A stretch of 64,000 nt of DNA from Branchiostoma floridae. Taxonomy: Eukaryota; Chordata; Leptocardii; Amphioxiformes; Branchiostomatidae. The stretch lies in NCBI RefSeq assembly GCF_000003815.2, contig NC_049986.1:17065375-17129374 (forward strand), in the 5' to 3' direction. The notes under the pieces were generated by a model. That model saw nothing but the letters and a program-made list of their open reading frames with translations, was not told the DNA's origin and did not search any database. Numbering within the stretch: the first letter of the stretch is position 1; each line of letters starts with the position of its first letter. The translations under genes were made by a program, and so were the position numbers. Of this stretch, positions 32,631 to 44,532 are shown piece after piece.

Positions 32631-34359
32631 TGAGGCTTCCTTAATGAGCGTTTTGTGACAATTCTTCTATTGCAATAGCCTAAATGTGGAACATTATGCG
32701 TTAAATAATGTGCTGCGCGATACTTTTGACGCTTCCCCCAGTCCGGGCTTTTGGTGATTGACCTGAAAACTCAGTTTGTCCGGATTTAAAGGCCAGTCAA
32801 ACGACTGTTAAAAAAACTTCTCAATTAATATTTCACAGAACTTATAACTTGAAGGAAAAAGTCTAACGACCGCAAGTGTGTTTTTCTAAATTTTCATAAG
32901 TCTTCAAAATCGACGAGAAAACACATATGACTTAGGAGACAGCTTCTGCTACTAACAATGACGCACTTTATAGCCACGGTCGATGAAGCAGAGCATCAAT
33001 CACCATCACTCTTTTGATTAGATTTACTTGGAATTTGCAATTCCTTTCAGAACAACGTTTTCTCCCATAGAGATCTCTTTCAGCCACCTCTCCAACTCGT
33101 GCCTCGGTTATATACGTGCTTGACATGAAGGCGTTTTCCCTAAACGCTCCACTGAATCCCCAGTGTCTGCGAATTTTTATTAGACTGCGGTGCAACTTGC
33201 CACAAAAAGGATCAGGTAAATCTTTTCGTGCTCAGGAATTTTCATCTAAATGTAGCTGCCAGCTCGCCTATATGTCACAATTCACTGGAGATAGCTGATC
33301 GTGGCCTTTCTCTCCCCAAAAGCTATAGACTTCTTGTCAAGCTCATTGAGAAAGAAATTGAAAAATAATGATGAAGCTCGCGTAACACAGAGGTGAGAAT
33401 GCGTCGCCCGTTGCGTGCATCGATGCCCAGCCCTTGGCATATTTAGCGCACGTATCGCGACCGACTGTCAGATGGGAAAGTCTACAGAAAAAACGCACTG
33501 TAGACTGCATACAAAGAGACGCCAAGCTACTCATTTTCCCTCCTCCTCTTCAGCGAAGGATCTGTGAGACAGGGACATCAGACGTGATGGGTAGAAACAG
33601 CGGAGAAGCAGGTATGTATTTCACAAATTTACGGCCCGCACTGTTGGAGAAATCGTTATCTGTTTTTGATCAGGGATATGTGACCTTGTAACGTAGAAGA
33701 TCTATTTTGTTGTGAGGCTTCGTTGAACAATTTGAGATGGATGTTGTGGCTCCGTATCCAGAGCAAACGTTACTTTCCGTCCCTGTCAGGGGGAGCTTAT
33801 CCACTCTTATTAGGGAATACGTGATTAGTTTAATGACGCTTATTACAGGGAATAATTGACAGCTCGCAAAAAACATGCACATGGAAAATCTGTTATGTCA
33901 GTGCGAGATGCATGCTCAGTGATACGTCAATGAAGGTTACAGAAAATTATAGGAATTAAACGAGCTACACTCTGACAGGTTGGTACAAGTGATGTACACC
34001 ATGGGAAGCTTTTCTTCGAAATGCAGATTCTTCCACGAAAACGCAACCGCCACCCACACTATTTTTGGACATATTGTATCAAGGAAATTTTCTCGAGGGA
34101 GACATATTTCAAATAAACGCTCTTATAGAATCGCGTCTGGCAAGATTTAATAAGCTAGTTCAATCACAATTTTCTGTCATATTGCTCATCGCCCGTCCCT
34201 GTGAAACAAAGTCATTCGTTTTGCCTCAGAAAATATAGCAGCTGCCCTGAGCCACGGTCGACTGCGGTTATTTCTCCAGGCAACGCCCTTGTCCTCACGT
34301 TTCCTCACATGTCTATCTCATACTTGCGACGTTTACAAATGTATCTCGATTACAATGGT
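32631..34359. other. Non-coding, nothing firm
   Basis: An acceptor-like CAATTCCTTTCAG ends near 33050, followed by about 25 open codons to a stop. A short ATG exon at 33587 ends in a GCAG|GTATGT donor near 33611. Neither is supported by a partner. No repeat stands out. Confidence 0.3.
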
Positions 34360-34420
34360 CATTACGAGCCCGTATGTTTTGACATTACGAGTCCGTTTTG
34401 ACATTACGAGTCCGTTTTGA
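34360..34420. repeat. Three-unit minisatellite, 19-23 bp unit
   Basis: CATTACGAGTCCGTTTTGA occurs perfectly twice in tandem (34383-34401 and 34402-34420). A 23-base variant, CATTACGAGCCCGTATGTTTTGA, precedes it. Confidence 0.9.
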
Positions 34421-35769
34421 AAGGAGCACAAATAGTAAGATCGAAAAAATGCTATACGCCAAGTGTTAAAATGAAATCAGATAGTATAGACGAATGGTTT
34501 TCCCTGTTCATTCTTGTCCGCATATGCAGAGGTAAAAACAGGCATGCGAGTTCTGATGTACTGTAGCGACTTTAAAAATGCTAGTTATCACCCCACAGCA
34601 CGTACAGCTGGCGCTGAGTAGTATGGGAGCGCGCAAAAGGGCGAGAACATGAGATGAATCTTTCATTTCGTCTGCTTCGACACACGAGAAGAAAGTAAAC
34701 ATGTCTCCTCAGGGCTTGGTAATTGTTGTTTAAAATCGTTTATAAGAATAATAAACGGACGAAAGACTTTAAGTAGACATATATACATGTATACTGTATC
34801 CTTCAACTATATGACTTACTCGCCATACCGATGACGAATATAGAAGACAAAAATTGAAGGCCAAGTTTGACATCATCGCACATTAACTTAAACAAGGTTG
34901 AACTGATCAATCAATCGATGTACTAAAGAGAGCCCTTGGCGAAAAACAGAGCAGTCTCATTATCGTGAGTCTCCACTTGTTAATGATGAAACATTGCCGT
35001 GGTGCACTATCTAATGAGGCTGATGTTTTTTTATCATGCATAAATCTGGCGACATTGCTGCCATTCATCGATGCATCAACCTAGTAATTGGTTAAATGAT
35101 TGCTCAAAACATTCATTGTGGCTTAAGATCGGAAACAGAGGTTAACGACCTCCTGTCTTGTGAAGATAAAGCGTCTGCATACTTTATTGCTCCAAAAGAT
35201 AAATGCCCGGGGTACAATGCTATCGGTCGACTCAGTGTCCACTGCCTGAGTGCACCAATCTCTCACTGTAAACTGTTACGGCGTTACAACAAGTCGGACT
35301 TGTCCAATGTAGTTTGTCACGACACCCGCGGTGACTACCGCCAAGATTTACCGTCCTGTGACCATTACACACATGACGGACCTGCCTATTGATGGTGACA
35401 TTTTGAAAGTGTACCTTTTAGGGGATCTTCTAGAACGACTCAGACCACCGATGCGACTGATTACGTCCTACATCTCCGTAGTTACCTCCAGCCAGAGGCC
35501 AACTGCCCAAATTGGCTCTGCGCCGCTTCCATTCCCCCGGAGCCAGATGACCCCCGAGTCGCGCTACTGGCAGGTTATTAAAGGTGCTGTAGGTGGGAGT
35601 AGGTGTAGGGAGCAATTCCGTCAGGTGCTTATCTCAGAGTGGTGTACGTGTTCCAGAATACACGCCATGATATACGTACACCAATCTTACAATGGCGGCT
35701 ACCTCACTGCGACCTGTGACAGATCGTTCAACTAATCTATTAGATGAGAGCGAACCTTTTCAAGCTTTG
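34421..35769. other. Non-coding, possible retroelement interior
   Basis: Two overlapping ORFs (35096-35392, 98 codons; 35331-35735, 134 codons) precede a LINE-like 3' tail. They show no reverse-transcriptase or endonuclease motif, so I do not call them coding. They may be decayed retroelement sequence. Confidence 0.3.
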
Positions 35770-36005
35770 TAGTATATTCTGTTGCCTTTTTCGTAGTACT
35801 TTAACATTTTAAATAATAATTCAATTATTCAATTATGCATACTTTTGTATTTTGTTTAATTCATATACATTGTAATAAGTTAGTAAAGGCAGGCCTTCTC
35901 ATAAACAGAAGCTTTCCGCCTCCCTTGCGCTGTTATGTCCTTTTATAATTCTTTGTCATGTATTCATTGTTTTCTTCTTTTAAGTGCGAAACAAATAAAC
36001 AAATA
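35770..36005 (+). mobile_element. LINE-like 3' UTR end
   Basis: The order resembles the 3' end of a CR1/L2-type LINE: an AT-rich part, then AAGGCAGGCCTTCTCATAAA, a hairpin-prone AGAAGCTTTCCGCC, a pyrimidine-rich run, and finally AAATAAACAAATAG. A similar terminal AATAAACAAATAAAC is at 5491-5505. The absence of a coding match keeps confidence low to moderate. Confidence 0.45.
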
Positions 36006-37208
36006 GAATCAGTTACATAAATCCAACTAAGGTCGCAGCGCCATTATCGTCTAGTGGAATGCAAGCCATAGTAACAGTGGATGAAAAAAGTGTCAACGTC
36101 ATTGCCATAAAATACATGGAAAATAAAAGATTGCCCCCATAAACTGTAGCAATTTACAATCTCATTTACACTGCAGTCATGGATTGACAGAAAGGCCAAT
36201 ATACAGCAAGGTAGGCTCTGTTATTAGGACTAATATCGGCATCCTTGAGAATGGACGTTTTGATGAATTGCTCATTATGTAGACCTTCCCAGCTCCTACA
36301 GCTCAACCTCTTTACCAACAAAAACGCGCAGGAAAATTCACCGCTGACCTTTCAAGACTCATCATTTCTCATGACATGGGACTTTATTAAACATTTTGAT
36401 GGAAAATCAGACGAGTGTGATACCGGCGCTCTCATAATGATATTGGATGTACCGTAACCGCGTCCTTACATAACTTACCCCATGTATTTCATGCACGCAT
36501 ATTGTAGCACGCCCCTACCATTTGACGGGTACACAATCCAAATCTGGAGAATATTTACACGTACTTAGCGATTGCCCAAGAGAGGAGAAAAATATTAACA
36601 CGCTGTTATCCTTCTCAAGTGAATGCAGAGACCGTTTTGTATTGACCTATCGCTGCACTGTCTGATCCAGACAAACAGACCGTCATTAATTACCCTGCGG
36701 TATAACCAATGGCTGAATGGTAGGGTAGAGACAAGGTAACATTTTGGCAGGGAAAAACCGTACGTCTTGCTGTTCCTGTGGCTATCTTCGCGCCTGGTTT
36801 TAAATTCAATGCAAATCCACGCCGGTAACGATCGTTATCTGTGTGTAAAATATTGTAGCTGTCTGGCCTGTTTGGTGAAAATGAGCCGCGTTGTACTTAC
36901 GTTCATCTTATCGTCACACACACGCCGGCTATGCAGAATGTGATTAAATTCATCGATATCATTATTAGCAAAAAACGCACCTAGGCTATCCTTAATGAAA
37001 CGAAATCCAACAAGGCTAAAAAAAAACTATATGTTCCATTAAATGACTAAGTGTTTGTGCAAAATAATATTTCATGAATATTTCATTTTTGTATTTTGTT
37101 TATTTCAAAATATTTCATAGTTTGATATTTACGAATCATATCATGCACACCGCACGTCTACACCTATCAACGGTGGCCAATACTGTCAATTATAACACTC
37201 TCTTTCAG
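36006..37208. other. Non-coding, right end probably intron
   Basis: AT-rich with no coding frame of note. It ends in CTCTCTTTCAG (37198-37208), a good splice acceptor for the exon carrying the 446-codon ORF. The 5' exon of that gene is not identified. Confidence 0.45.
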
Positions 37209-37231
37209 TAATCGGCATCCCACCTCTGTGA

Positions 37232-38572
37232 ATGATAATGGACTACCCGGTCAGCGGGCGGCGCTGCTTGAAACCTGCATCCCTCCGTGAACAGAACCAA
37301 CCATTTGACTCTGTTTCCAGAAACGTTACGCGCCGTCCTGCCGTGGAGAGTTGGCTGAACCAGTCCTACACACCCGACATTCTGCAGGGAGGACTGAATA
37401 TGACGTCCAGGCCAGATTTCCCACCTACACCATCCTCGGCGCCCTTCTACGATTTGGACTATATGAAGCCGCCGATCGACCATAAACGATATATCCTCGT
37501 TTCTATTGCGCTCATCATCATATTTGGTCTTCTGGCGTGGCTGATCATCTTGCTACTAATGAGATACCGGGATCAGCATGGAAGATGGTTTTGGAAGCCT
37601 GATTTAGGCAGACTGTTTCGCGGAAGATTGCAAGGATGCCGGAATTTTCTACGAGGCCGCTTCTCGAGGGATTCAAGCTTCAGAGGCGGCTACCCGCACG
37701 AACGTTCATTTGGCGTGGGGAATTCGAATGAAACTGCGTTTAGGGGTGGCTTCCCTCACGAGAGTACAATAGGAGATGGCTTTATTCCGGAGCCCTGTAT
37801 GAGAGGAAGCTTCCCACACACACCGACGTTATCAGATACACTTCCACGGAAACCCCGCGAATCACACATACGCCTACATCGCTGTTACACGATAGCCGGG
37901 GATATACACCCTTGGACAACCGCCCAGGATTACGGGGCGCAACAGGCTTCATCAGTTAACGCCGGACGGCGATTCTCAAGAAGCAGCAGCGTCGATTCAA
38001 GGGACGGTTACCTGCGCAATGCTACCTCGCAGGCAGACCTAAGAGATGGCCCGCCCTCCCTACATCCCGCGCAACCTATCATGAGTACAGAGGAATTTGT
38101 ACCGCAGTATGATCCTTCGAGAAGACCCTCAGGCAACACGAAACGCACAAAAATTCAAAGGCAATACTCCTTTTCTTACGAGCATTACGGGGAGGTTCCA
38201 TTATGGCTTGCAAGCCATACATTCAACACGGAACAGATCGCGGTGCATAATTACGGGCAGCCCCCACCGAGCCCACCGGACGACACGCCAACCATGGACG
38301 CCAGGTATGACGTTATGTACGAGCAGTACGGCTCAGACGAGCCGCCCGGCGGACTGGAAGCGCACCAATTAGACACGGCTATGGTGATAACTACGGCAGA
38401 TCCTCTGACCATGAGCCCCGAGCAGGCACCTGTGCTGACGTCCGCGGGGACGGATGCATCAAACATGCTGAAGCAGAACTGCACCGTGTGGATGCAAACC
38501 GAGCATCGCAGACCAGATCGGATATCTCCTGTAAGACAGTCATCAACAGCCTCAATAGAAACGACTGTCTGA
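37232..38572 (+). CDS. Single-pass membrane protein with tandem cytoplasmic repeats and PDZ ligand, 446 residues
   Basis: One exon, preceded by an acceptor at 37208 and a 23-base untranslated part with an in-frame TGA just before the ATG, encodes the whole protein. A second ATG two codons on (37238) has the better context. Residues 1-85 form a Pro/Ser-rich segment with sequons at Asn31, Asn43 and Asn56. Residues 87-110 are the only transmembrane helix. There is no signal peptide, so a type III topology (N out, C in) is likely. Residues 149-208 hold three 20-residue repeats with the core FRGG[YF]PHE. Further on are RRFSRSSSVDS (basophilic kinase or 14-3-3 style), two related tyrosine blocks (YEHYGE, YEQYGSDE) and PPPSPPDD (SH3-like). 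The C terminus ETTV is a class I PDZ ligand. The function is probably a membrane scaffold or adaptor, which is inferred. No named family is recognised. Confidence 0.8.
   Translation: MIMDYPVSGRRCLKPASLREQNQPFDSVSRNVTRRPAVESWLNQSYTPDILQGGLNMTSRPDFPPTPSSAPFYDLDYMKPPIDHKRYILVSIALIIIFGLLAWLIILLLMRYRDQHGRWFWKPDLGRLFRGRLQGCRNFLRGRFSRDSSFRGGYPHERSFGVGNSNETAFRGGFPHESTIGDGFIPEPCMRGSFPHTPTLSDTLPRKPRESHIRLHRCYTIAGDIHPWTTAQDYGAQQASSVNAGRRFSRSSSVDSRDGYLRNATSQADLRDGPPSLHPAQPIMSTEEFVPQYDPSRRPSGNTKRTKIQRQYSFSYEHYGEVPLWLASHTFNTEQIAVHNYGQPPPSPPDDTPTMDARYDVMYEQYGSDEPPGGLEAHQLDTAMVITTADPLTMSPEQAPVLTSAGTDASNMLKQNCTVWMQTEHRRPDRISPVRQSSTASIETTV
37676..37855 (+). repeat. Three 60-base coding repeats inside the 446-residue protein
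   Basis: Residues 149-168, 169-188 and 189-208 share the core [SAC][FM]RG[GS][YF]PH[ET] at exact 20-residue spacing. The third copy is more diverged. Spacing by whole codons shows the duplication kept the frame, supporting that the ORF is translated. Confidence 0.7.
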
Positions 38573-40455
38573 TCCACTACCTGATACCTATTCACATTTT
38601 GAAAAATATTGATAGCTTGGAGAGGGTGTATTACTAGATGGTAGATCCCCAAAATGGCGAGAGCTTGTATCTCCTTGGACCATTCCCTTACTGATAATTC
38701 TTATTCATTTATTCTACGTATTGCCTGCTTGAATTATTTAGGGTGACAACGTCTTGGAAAGCGGTTTGCCTTACTCTGAATATGTTTTCCATCAGAGGTT
38801 GTTGGCATCAATAGCTATTTGAATCCATTACATTCTGAAAAATATAATATTCATGGGAAGAAGGAAGTGCAAATTGTGACAATGCGTGTGTGATTGTATG
38901 TCTGAATAGATTCACCTACTTACAGCATAGAAGTCAAGGACAGTAGTCAAGTGTAATTCATGTTTGTACCAAAGAGTAGTTTTCTACAGGTGTTGGTACC
39001 ACATTTGTCATGATTTGTTAAGTATTAATCAGGCTAAGAACTGCCTATACTGGCCTTAACACTGTAGAGAATATGTTGCCCCGTCACAGAATGTGTAGCG
39101 GGTGCGTCGAACTGCCGTGGGTTGCTTAATTGGCTGCTGCAACCAGCGGCAATAATGAAGGATTCTCTGTTGATGGTTGATGGCGCCTTCTTTCCAAGGA
39201 TAAAAAGATGGAAAGCCCCTGGTAACCCTGAATATCTGCAGCATTCACTGAGATCGATGCTTTAAAAACTTGGTTTGAATGAAAACACACTACTTTTATA
39301 AGATATGTTGAGTATGTCATACTTGTAACAAGAATGGATGTATTTTTGTACGTACGTATACGTGATGTCATGAAAATTTTACCGTTTGCAAGTTCGTAAA
39401 AATGCCCTGGCTTGCTTCCAACCATATTTTCTTAGCTGCCCGGCTTGGAATGTGATCACAGCAAGTGAAGATGATCTAATTTCGCAGCAAATCTACAGCC
39501 ATGGGGCCATTAGTTTTTCATTAAATATGTTGCTACCTCTGCATGTAAAGGAGTACTGCTGAATATTTGATCAATTGTATTTCTGTACGAGTTGTCCTAC
39601 ACAACATGGCACATCTAGCTGGATTCCTTGTGATGTTAATTGAAGATGAGTGTTTCTGTGATGTTGACGCATTACCGAATAAATTACTATCAGACAAACC
39701 CTCCCACTTCGCACTCGTGCGCTCATAAACATGTGCAGCGATGCCTGCCCACGCTGTGCTCGTCAGTATGACGACGTGACATGGTTCCAATACCAGCCGA
39801 TGTTGCACACGTACTGCAACATGTAATCAGTTCTATAGCAGAATAGGGTATAGCCGCAGACAGCATCTTTAATATTGGGTAGTCGACAACTTATCACTTG
39901 TATTATCTGAAGAATGTATCACAGGAGTCAGTGTTCCACTAGAGTCAATACAAGGCCATCCCGGGAGAGCTGACGCTGTGGTTGGGTAGATTCTGCTTAA
40001 AATCAATACCTGGCTCTTCGCTGAGGTGACACGGGGTACAGGTGCATGATTAATCCTTTAGTTTAAATGGGACAGTTTATGCAGCTTTACTTGCTAAAAA
40101 TACCTATTTAAGAACGAAGAAATCAATATGTACAGTGTGTCATTGGGATCCTATCCCTTGATGATTACCCGACCAGGAGGTTATATTTTTCACCAATTGT
40201 TGCATTGAGGTGCTAGAATGTGCGTGTGTGTGTGTCTTTGCACTGCCTGGTTGTTGGTCAATAGAATTTTTCTAAGTCTGTTTTCATATCAACCCATCTT
40301 TTCATGAGAAAGAGATCAATCGTTGGAAACAATGTGGTCAAATATGTAGAAATCGATTTAAGATTTTTTGACAGAGGATAAATTGCTTTGGATCGGAGTC
40401 TAACGGCTTTGAATGCTAAAGAAACGCCCAGACTTCAATTTTTGTTAAACAGAAG
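38573..40455. other. Probable 3' UTR, then non-coding
   Basis: After the stop the sequence is AT-rich without coding signal. The first clear AATAAA is at 39678-39683 and could end the transcript, giving a 3' UTR of about 1.1 kb. A short (GT)n lies at 40223-40234. Confidence 0.4.
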
Positions 40456-40535
40456 ATGGCGAGAAAGAAGATGTATACACAGCCAGCTCGACAGACATCA
40501 CGGGAAGAATACAAACACCGTACCAAAACAATTTG
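40456..40535 (+). CDS. Candidate coding exon (low confidence)
   Basis: An acceptor-like TTTTTGTTAAACAG ends at 40452. ATG at 40456 (A at -3, G at +4) opens MARKKMYTQPARQTSREEYK, and the exon ends at a consensus donor TTTG|GTAAGT (gt at 40536), phase 2. The peptide is strongly basic and unrecognised. Splicing to the acceptor at 44371 would add about 25 codons and then a stop. Start, donor and acceptor all look good, but nothing confirms transcription. Confidence 0.35.
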
Positions 40536-43500
40536 GTAAGTATTAACCCTGATCAGGCCAGGCTGCGGAAAATACCTGTTGTTTTAGCAAAAACAACGGG
40601 CGAAGACGATGAGTTATAAGAACGAGTAGCCAGTACACGAACAAATGCCTATTTGACATGTCTCATGATATGCCATGATCAGTTATGTAATTAATATGTG
40701 GTAAGCTCTTTGATAGCTTTCTCTAGACATGGCGTCTACGTTCGTATTCGCCTGTCACTCAGAAACTGATCAGATCTGACAAACCTCAGTTATGTATGAG
40801 GGGTTAAATTGCCACACTTGAGACCCCTCCCCCGTATATGTTTCTGAAGTCGATCCTTTGAGTGATACTGGTATTATCCTAAGGTAACACAAAGCACATG
40901 CGTTGTTATAGACCAATGGAATGACATATATAACTACCGCGGCCATACCCCCCAAAGGCTCGTCGTTCAAAGCACTAGCACAAAGACGAATGTTAGAATC
41001 TCTCTATTGACATTGCGGGGGAGGTTGGGTATTATACTTGTCGGAGACTGTATGAAAAATGCCGATGTGCGGAACTCATTGCTTTCGTTAGATGTCTATC
41101 GTTTCTCTACTCAGCCTCATGTAATGATACCCGCATGATAACCATAGTTTCTGTCAGGTTCAACATTCATTTCATATCAGAGCTGCACAGCAGAAAAGTT
41201 CAACATTTGTTGTAAGCCCATGAATCTAACAGTACAGTGAAACTGACCATTGTATTCTCCGTTGGCTTATTGCCAACAAAGACAATATTGTTACAGCAAC
41301 AGAATACATCACATCATCATTCATCACAAAATAATTCATATAAACTCTATGCAAGCTTGGTTGCCACATATAACTTGATGTGTTTGCCCGAGTTACTGCC
41401 TTTAGGGTATAGACTAGAACTCTGTTGACATTATGCCTCACACGTAGGACCTTACAGCATATGTTTGCAACATGTAATCTATTCAGGCATCCATTACTCA
41501 ATCGTTCATTGCCACAGTTGCTCGCCTTTTGTAGCCACAGTCCCTGCCCGAGGAGGAACGCTCCAGGAGTCCATAATTGGTAGGAATCACAGAATGATGA
41601 CTTTGCAATCAGTTCTGCATCCCAACTGGAGATGTATGATCGATTCTTTTTTTTATTTTCACTTAGCACGTGATGCAATTGTCAGATGGCAGTATGTCCT
41701 CCATGATTTTCTTGAACACAACAAAGTGCAAGTAAATCACTACCTCGTTTGTAGGTAATTCGTATCGATTTGACGTGAAGTCAATCAAGGTTCGTGATTG
41801 TGCCTAAGCTCTTATTACCGAACTATTCCATGGCGCATTACAACTGTGCAATATTAAGCACGGAGGATTTATACCCTCAGACTGTGTACATTTATCTCAA
41901 ATATTAACTTTCTGCTCAAGTCCCCTGGAGCCTTCTCAATGTCAATAGCCAAGTTGAGTCTACCCTCTAACCAACCTTTGGTAATTATATCAAATATGTC
42001 TGGTTTGTATATTTCATCTAGAAGACAAGGCAATGACTTTCCCTAAGAAATGATTGGTTAAATCATTTGCTCTTAGTATTTGTCATTCATACGGCAGTGT
42101 TGTTCTTATGTTCTCATAAAGGATACATGTTTATAATTTCTTTATTTCTGAGTACTCTTTATCCTTACTGGAAAATGACTTAAAGTTAATTTCTGTTAAT
42201 TACATTACTAAGGAATGCTTAATCACCTTTTCACCTGTTGTTATCTTGACAATCGTTACTTCTGCACGGAGCCTTTGTCTGTAGACTCAGTCGTGAACTC
42301 AGTCTTCCACCTTGCCAGGACTGTAGAATGTTGTGTCAAGAATGGATTACCATTACATTTTGTTTCAGGTTCATGAAAATGACGTTACAATTTAAACTGA
42401 AAATCATATATATGTTTATCAACCTTGCAGAGAAAATTCCGTTGTCTCAAATTAAGCTTGTTGAAATTCAGTCCATGATCCATTGCAAGTCATTGCATTA
42501 ATTGCATTGTTCTTGGTTGTCATTCAACTACATGGCAAGCTTGCTGCAGTCTCACTGCGACCTAAATTGGATTTGTGTCACACTTAGATTCATACTTCGA
42601 ATACCATGCAAAATGACAAAATTCAACAAAAGTACAACAAAACATACAAAGTATCAAAGATATTGTTTTTCTAACTACAATTCGATAACAGGTCTGTCAA
42701 AATTTAGATCACAATGTGGTCGCCACCCTTGAGGAATTGAGTTTTTCGCAACCATATATTTACATTTCGATACATGCGTTGTAAAAGTTGTCCATAAAAA
42801 GTTTGTTACGCGTACTTTACTGATCCCCATACCCTTTGGGATTCTGTCTGTCAGGCTGATGAATTGGACTGAGAGCAAACGTGCATTATCCAGCAGTATA
42901 TACCCTTTAATTATGAGGGCCTTCACAGATTCCCCCCTGGCGATTGTGTGAATTAGACTTTCTGGTGTTAGTGTACTGTACGTGTTTCACATCGGGTGTT
43001 CATTGCATCTTCTGTCTGCAGACAACAGGGAATCTGATTAAACATGCACCCCGGTCGAATTACCCGTAGGTGCAAACGGTATGCCTTTCCCTATTGATTT
43101 TGCGTATCCTCTGATGAAGGAATTATTGGTATTCCACGTGCGCTTGCACTGAGGCCGGTAACAATCATTAGATATGCTAGCTACAATTCATCAACAGTCG
43201 CCAAGGCTCGGAGATGCCCTTCAGTCACGTCTTATGTCTAGTCTGAGTTGAAGCCAAGTGACAAAAAGTTAGAATCGAGAGTGAAAAGCATGATGCAAGA
43301 GCTGAAATATGCATGGTAATGGCTTGAAGTTAACTACTGTACTGCCTGTCCCCATGGTAAGCACATACGTGTTAAGAAAACTAAACACAGTTAATGGCTT
43401 TTAGTTGCAGCAACATATGGTTCAACGCGTTGGTAATGTTCGTTTTAGTCATGCAGATTCGCAAATGATGCACTTAAGTGCATATGATTTATACCTTGTA

Positions 43501-44371
43501 ATTTTCATCTCCACTGATGACAATTCTTTACCTCCTGGCACGTCAATCATGTTTTCGAACTTACAAGCAACATCAGCGGCAATTCTCTCTAACTCTAGAA
43601 TCTATCATTATTTTCTACATATGCACACCTGTAAACAGACATTAGACATTATATCAAGGAAAGAAAAGCAAAGTCATCATCACCATCAAAGCAAAGTAAA
43701 ATGTACATAATTAGATCACCCTTTAGATTTATTACAGGCATTGCTGCCAAATCATAATAAAATGATTTAGAAGAAAATCCAAGGTTTACCAACAATGTTT
43801 CAATATTAACTTAGCATGATTCTAAAATGAGGGAGCGATTCAAATTTATGGGATGCATGCTGCTGCTGAATGACCTCAGGTGTTTATCACTTGTCATTTC
43901 AGCAAATGATGTTAAAATTTCCTGCGTCCACATCAGGAGACGGTCGACAGCTGCGTTAGAAACGCCCAGCAATTTTCACCACACACTCCTCTAGTTATAG
44001 ATGATTGCTCTGAGTGAGAATCACCAAATGAAAGGAGTGTAGCCACGTTATTAAGTTACCTTTATTTGGTAGAGAGGGACCTATTCTTACCTTTCGACTC
44101 ATTCTTTTGAAAAGATTGACTGAATATGTGATTTTGTACGAAGTTCTGTTGCATGTTGGAACCTTGCCACGCCAAGAAACGACAGTAAGCTCATTCTTCG
44201 CGACTGATATGAGGTAACATCTGTCTAAAAATGTGGCCATTGTACTCACTCTCAGCTGTGTGTCATAGTGCAAAAAGGAGAAGCAATTCACTCGTGTATG
44301 TGAGACTGTCGATTTTCATCTGCTATTTTTACTCTACCAAATGACATCTGGCCCTTTATGTTGCTCTGCAG
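40536..44371. other. Non-coding, possibly intron
   Basis: ORFs up to 150 codons (41226-41678 minus) overlap antisense ORFs and show no domain. A tiny exon-like interval lies near 43021-43066, with acceptor TTCTGTCTGCAG and donor-like GTAGGT. If the candidate exons at 40456 and 44372 belong together, this is their intron. Confidence 0.35.
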
Positions 44372-44532
44372 CCCGGGCCTCCTGCCAGGCCGCATGGAGG
44401 TCAACACTCGGGTCTCTCGGGTCAGCAGTGGGAGGCTAGTCCATCTGTGACCGCATTTGCTAAGTATCAACCAAGTCACAATATGTATTTCTATATGATG
44501 TTTGACAGGTTTGGGAAAGTATCAGAGATACT
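44372..44532 (+). CDS. Candidate internal coding exon, 161 bases
   Basis: A strong acceptor (TTGCTCTGCAG, ending at 44371) and a consensus donor (ACT|GTAAGT, gt at 44533) bound the segment. Only one plus frame is open across it, reading from PGPPARPHGGQHSGLSG to MMFDRFGKVSEI. The left half is GC-rich, unlike its flanks. If the exon at 40456 is joined directly, the phase selects another frame that stops after about 25 codons. So either exons lie between them or the two are unrelated. No domain is recognised. Confidence 0.35.

Noticed and set aside
41226-41758. 150-codon minus ORF and overlapping plus ORFs
   Set aside because: Frames on both strands have similar quality, and there are no exon borders, no domain and no GC shift.
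43995-44291. 98-codon minus ORF with a possible AAAG|GTAAGA donor
   Set aside because: The donor is acceptable but the peptide has no recognisable feature. It lies just left of a plus-strand exon candidate with better borders.
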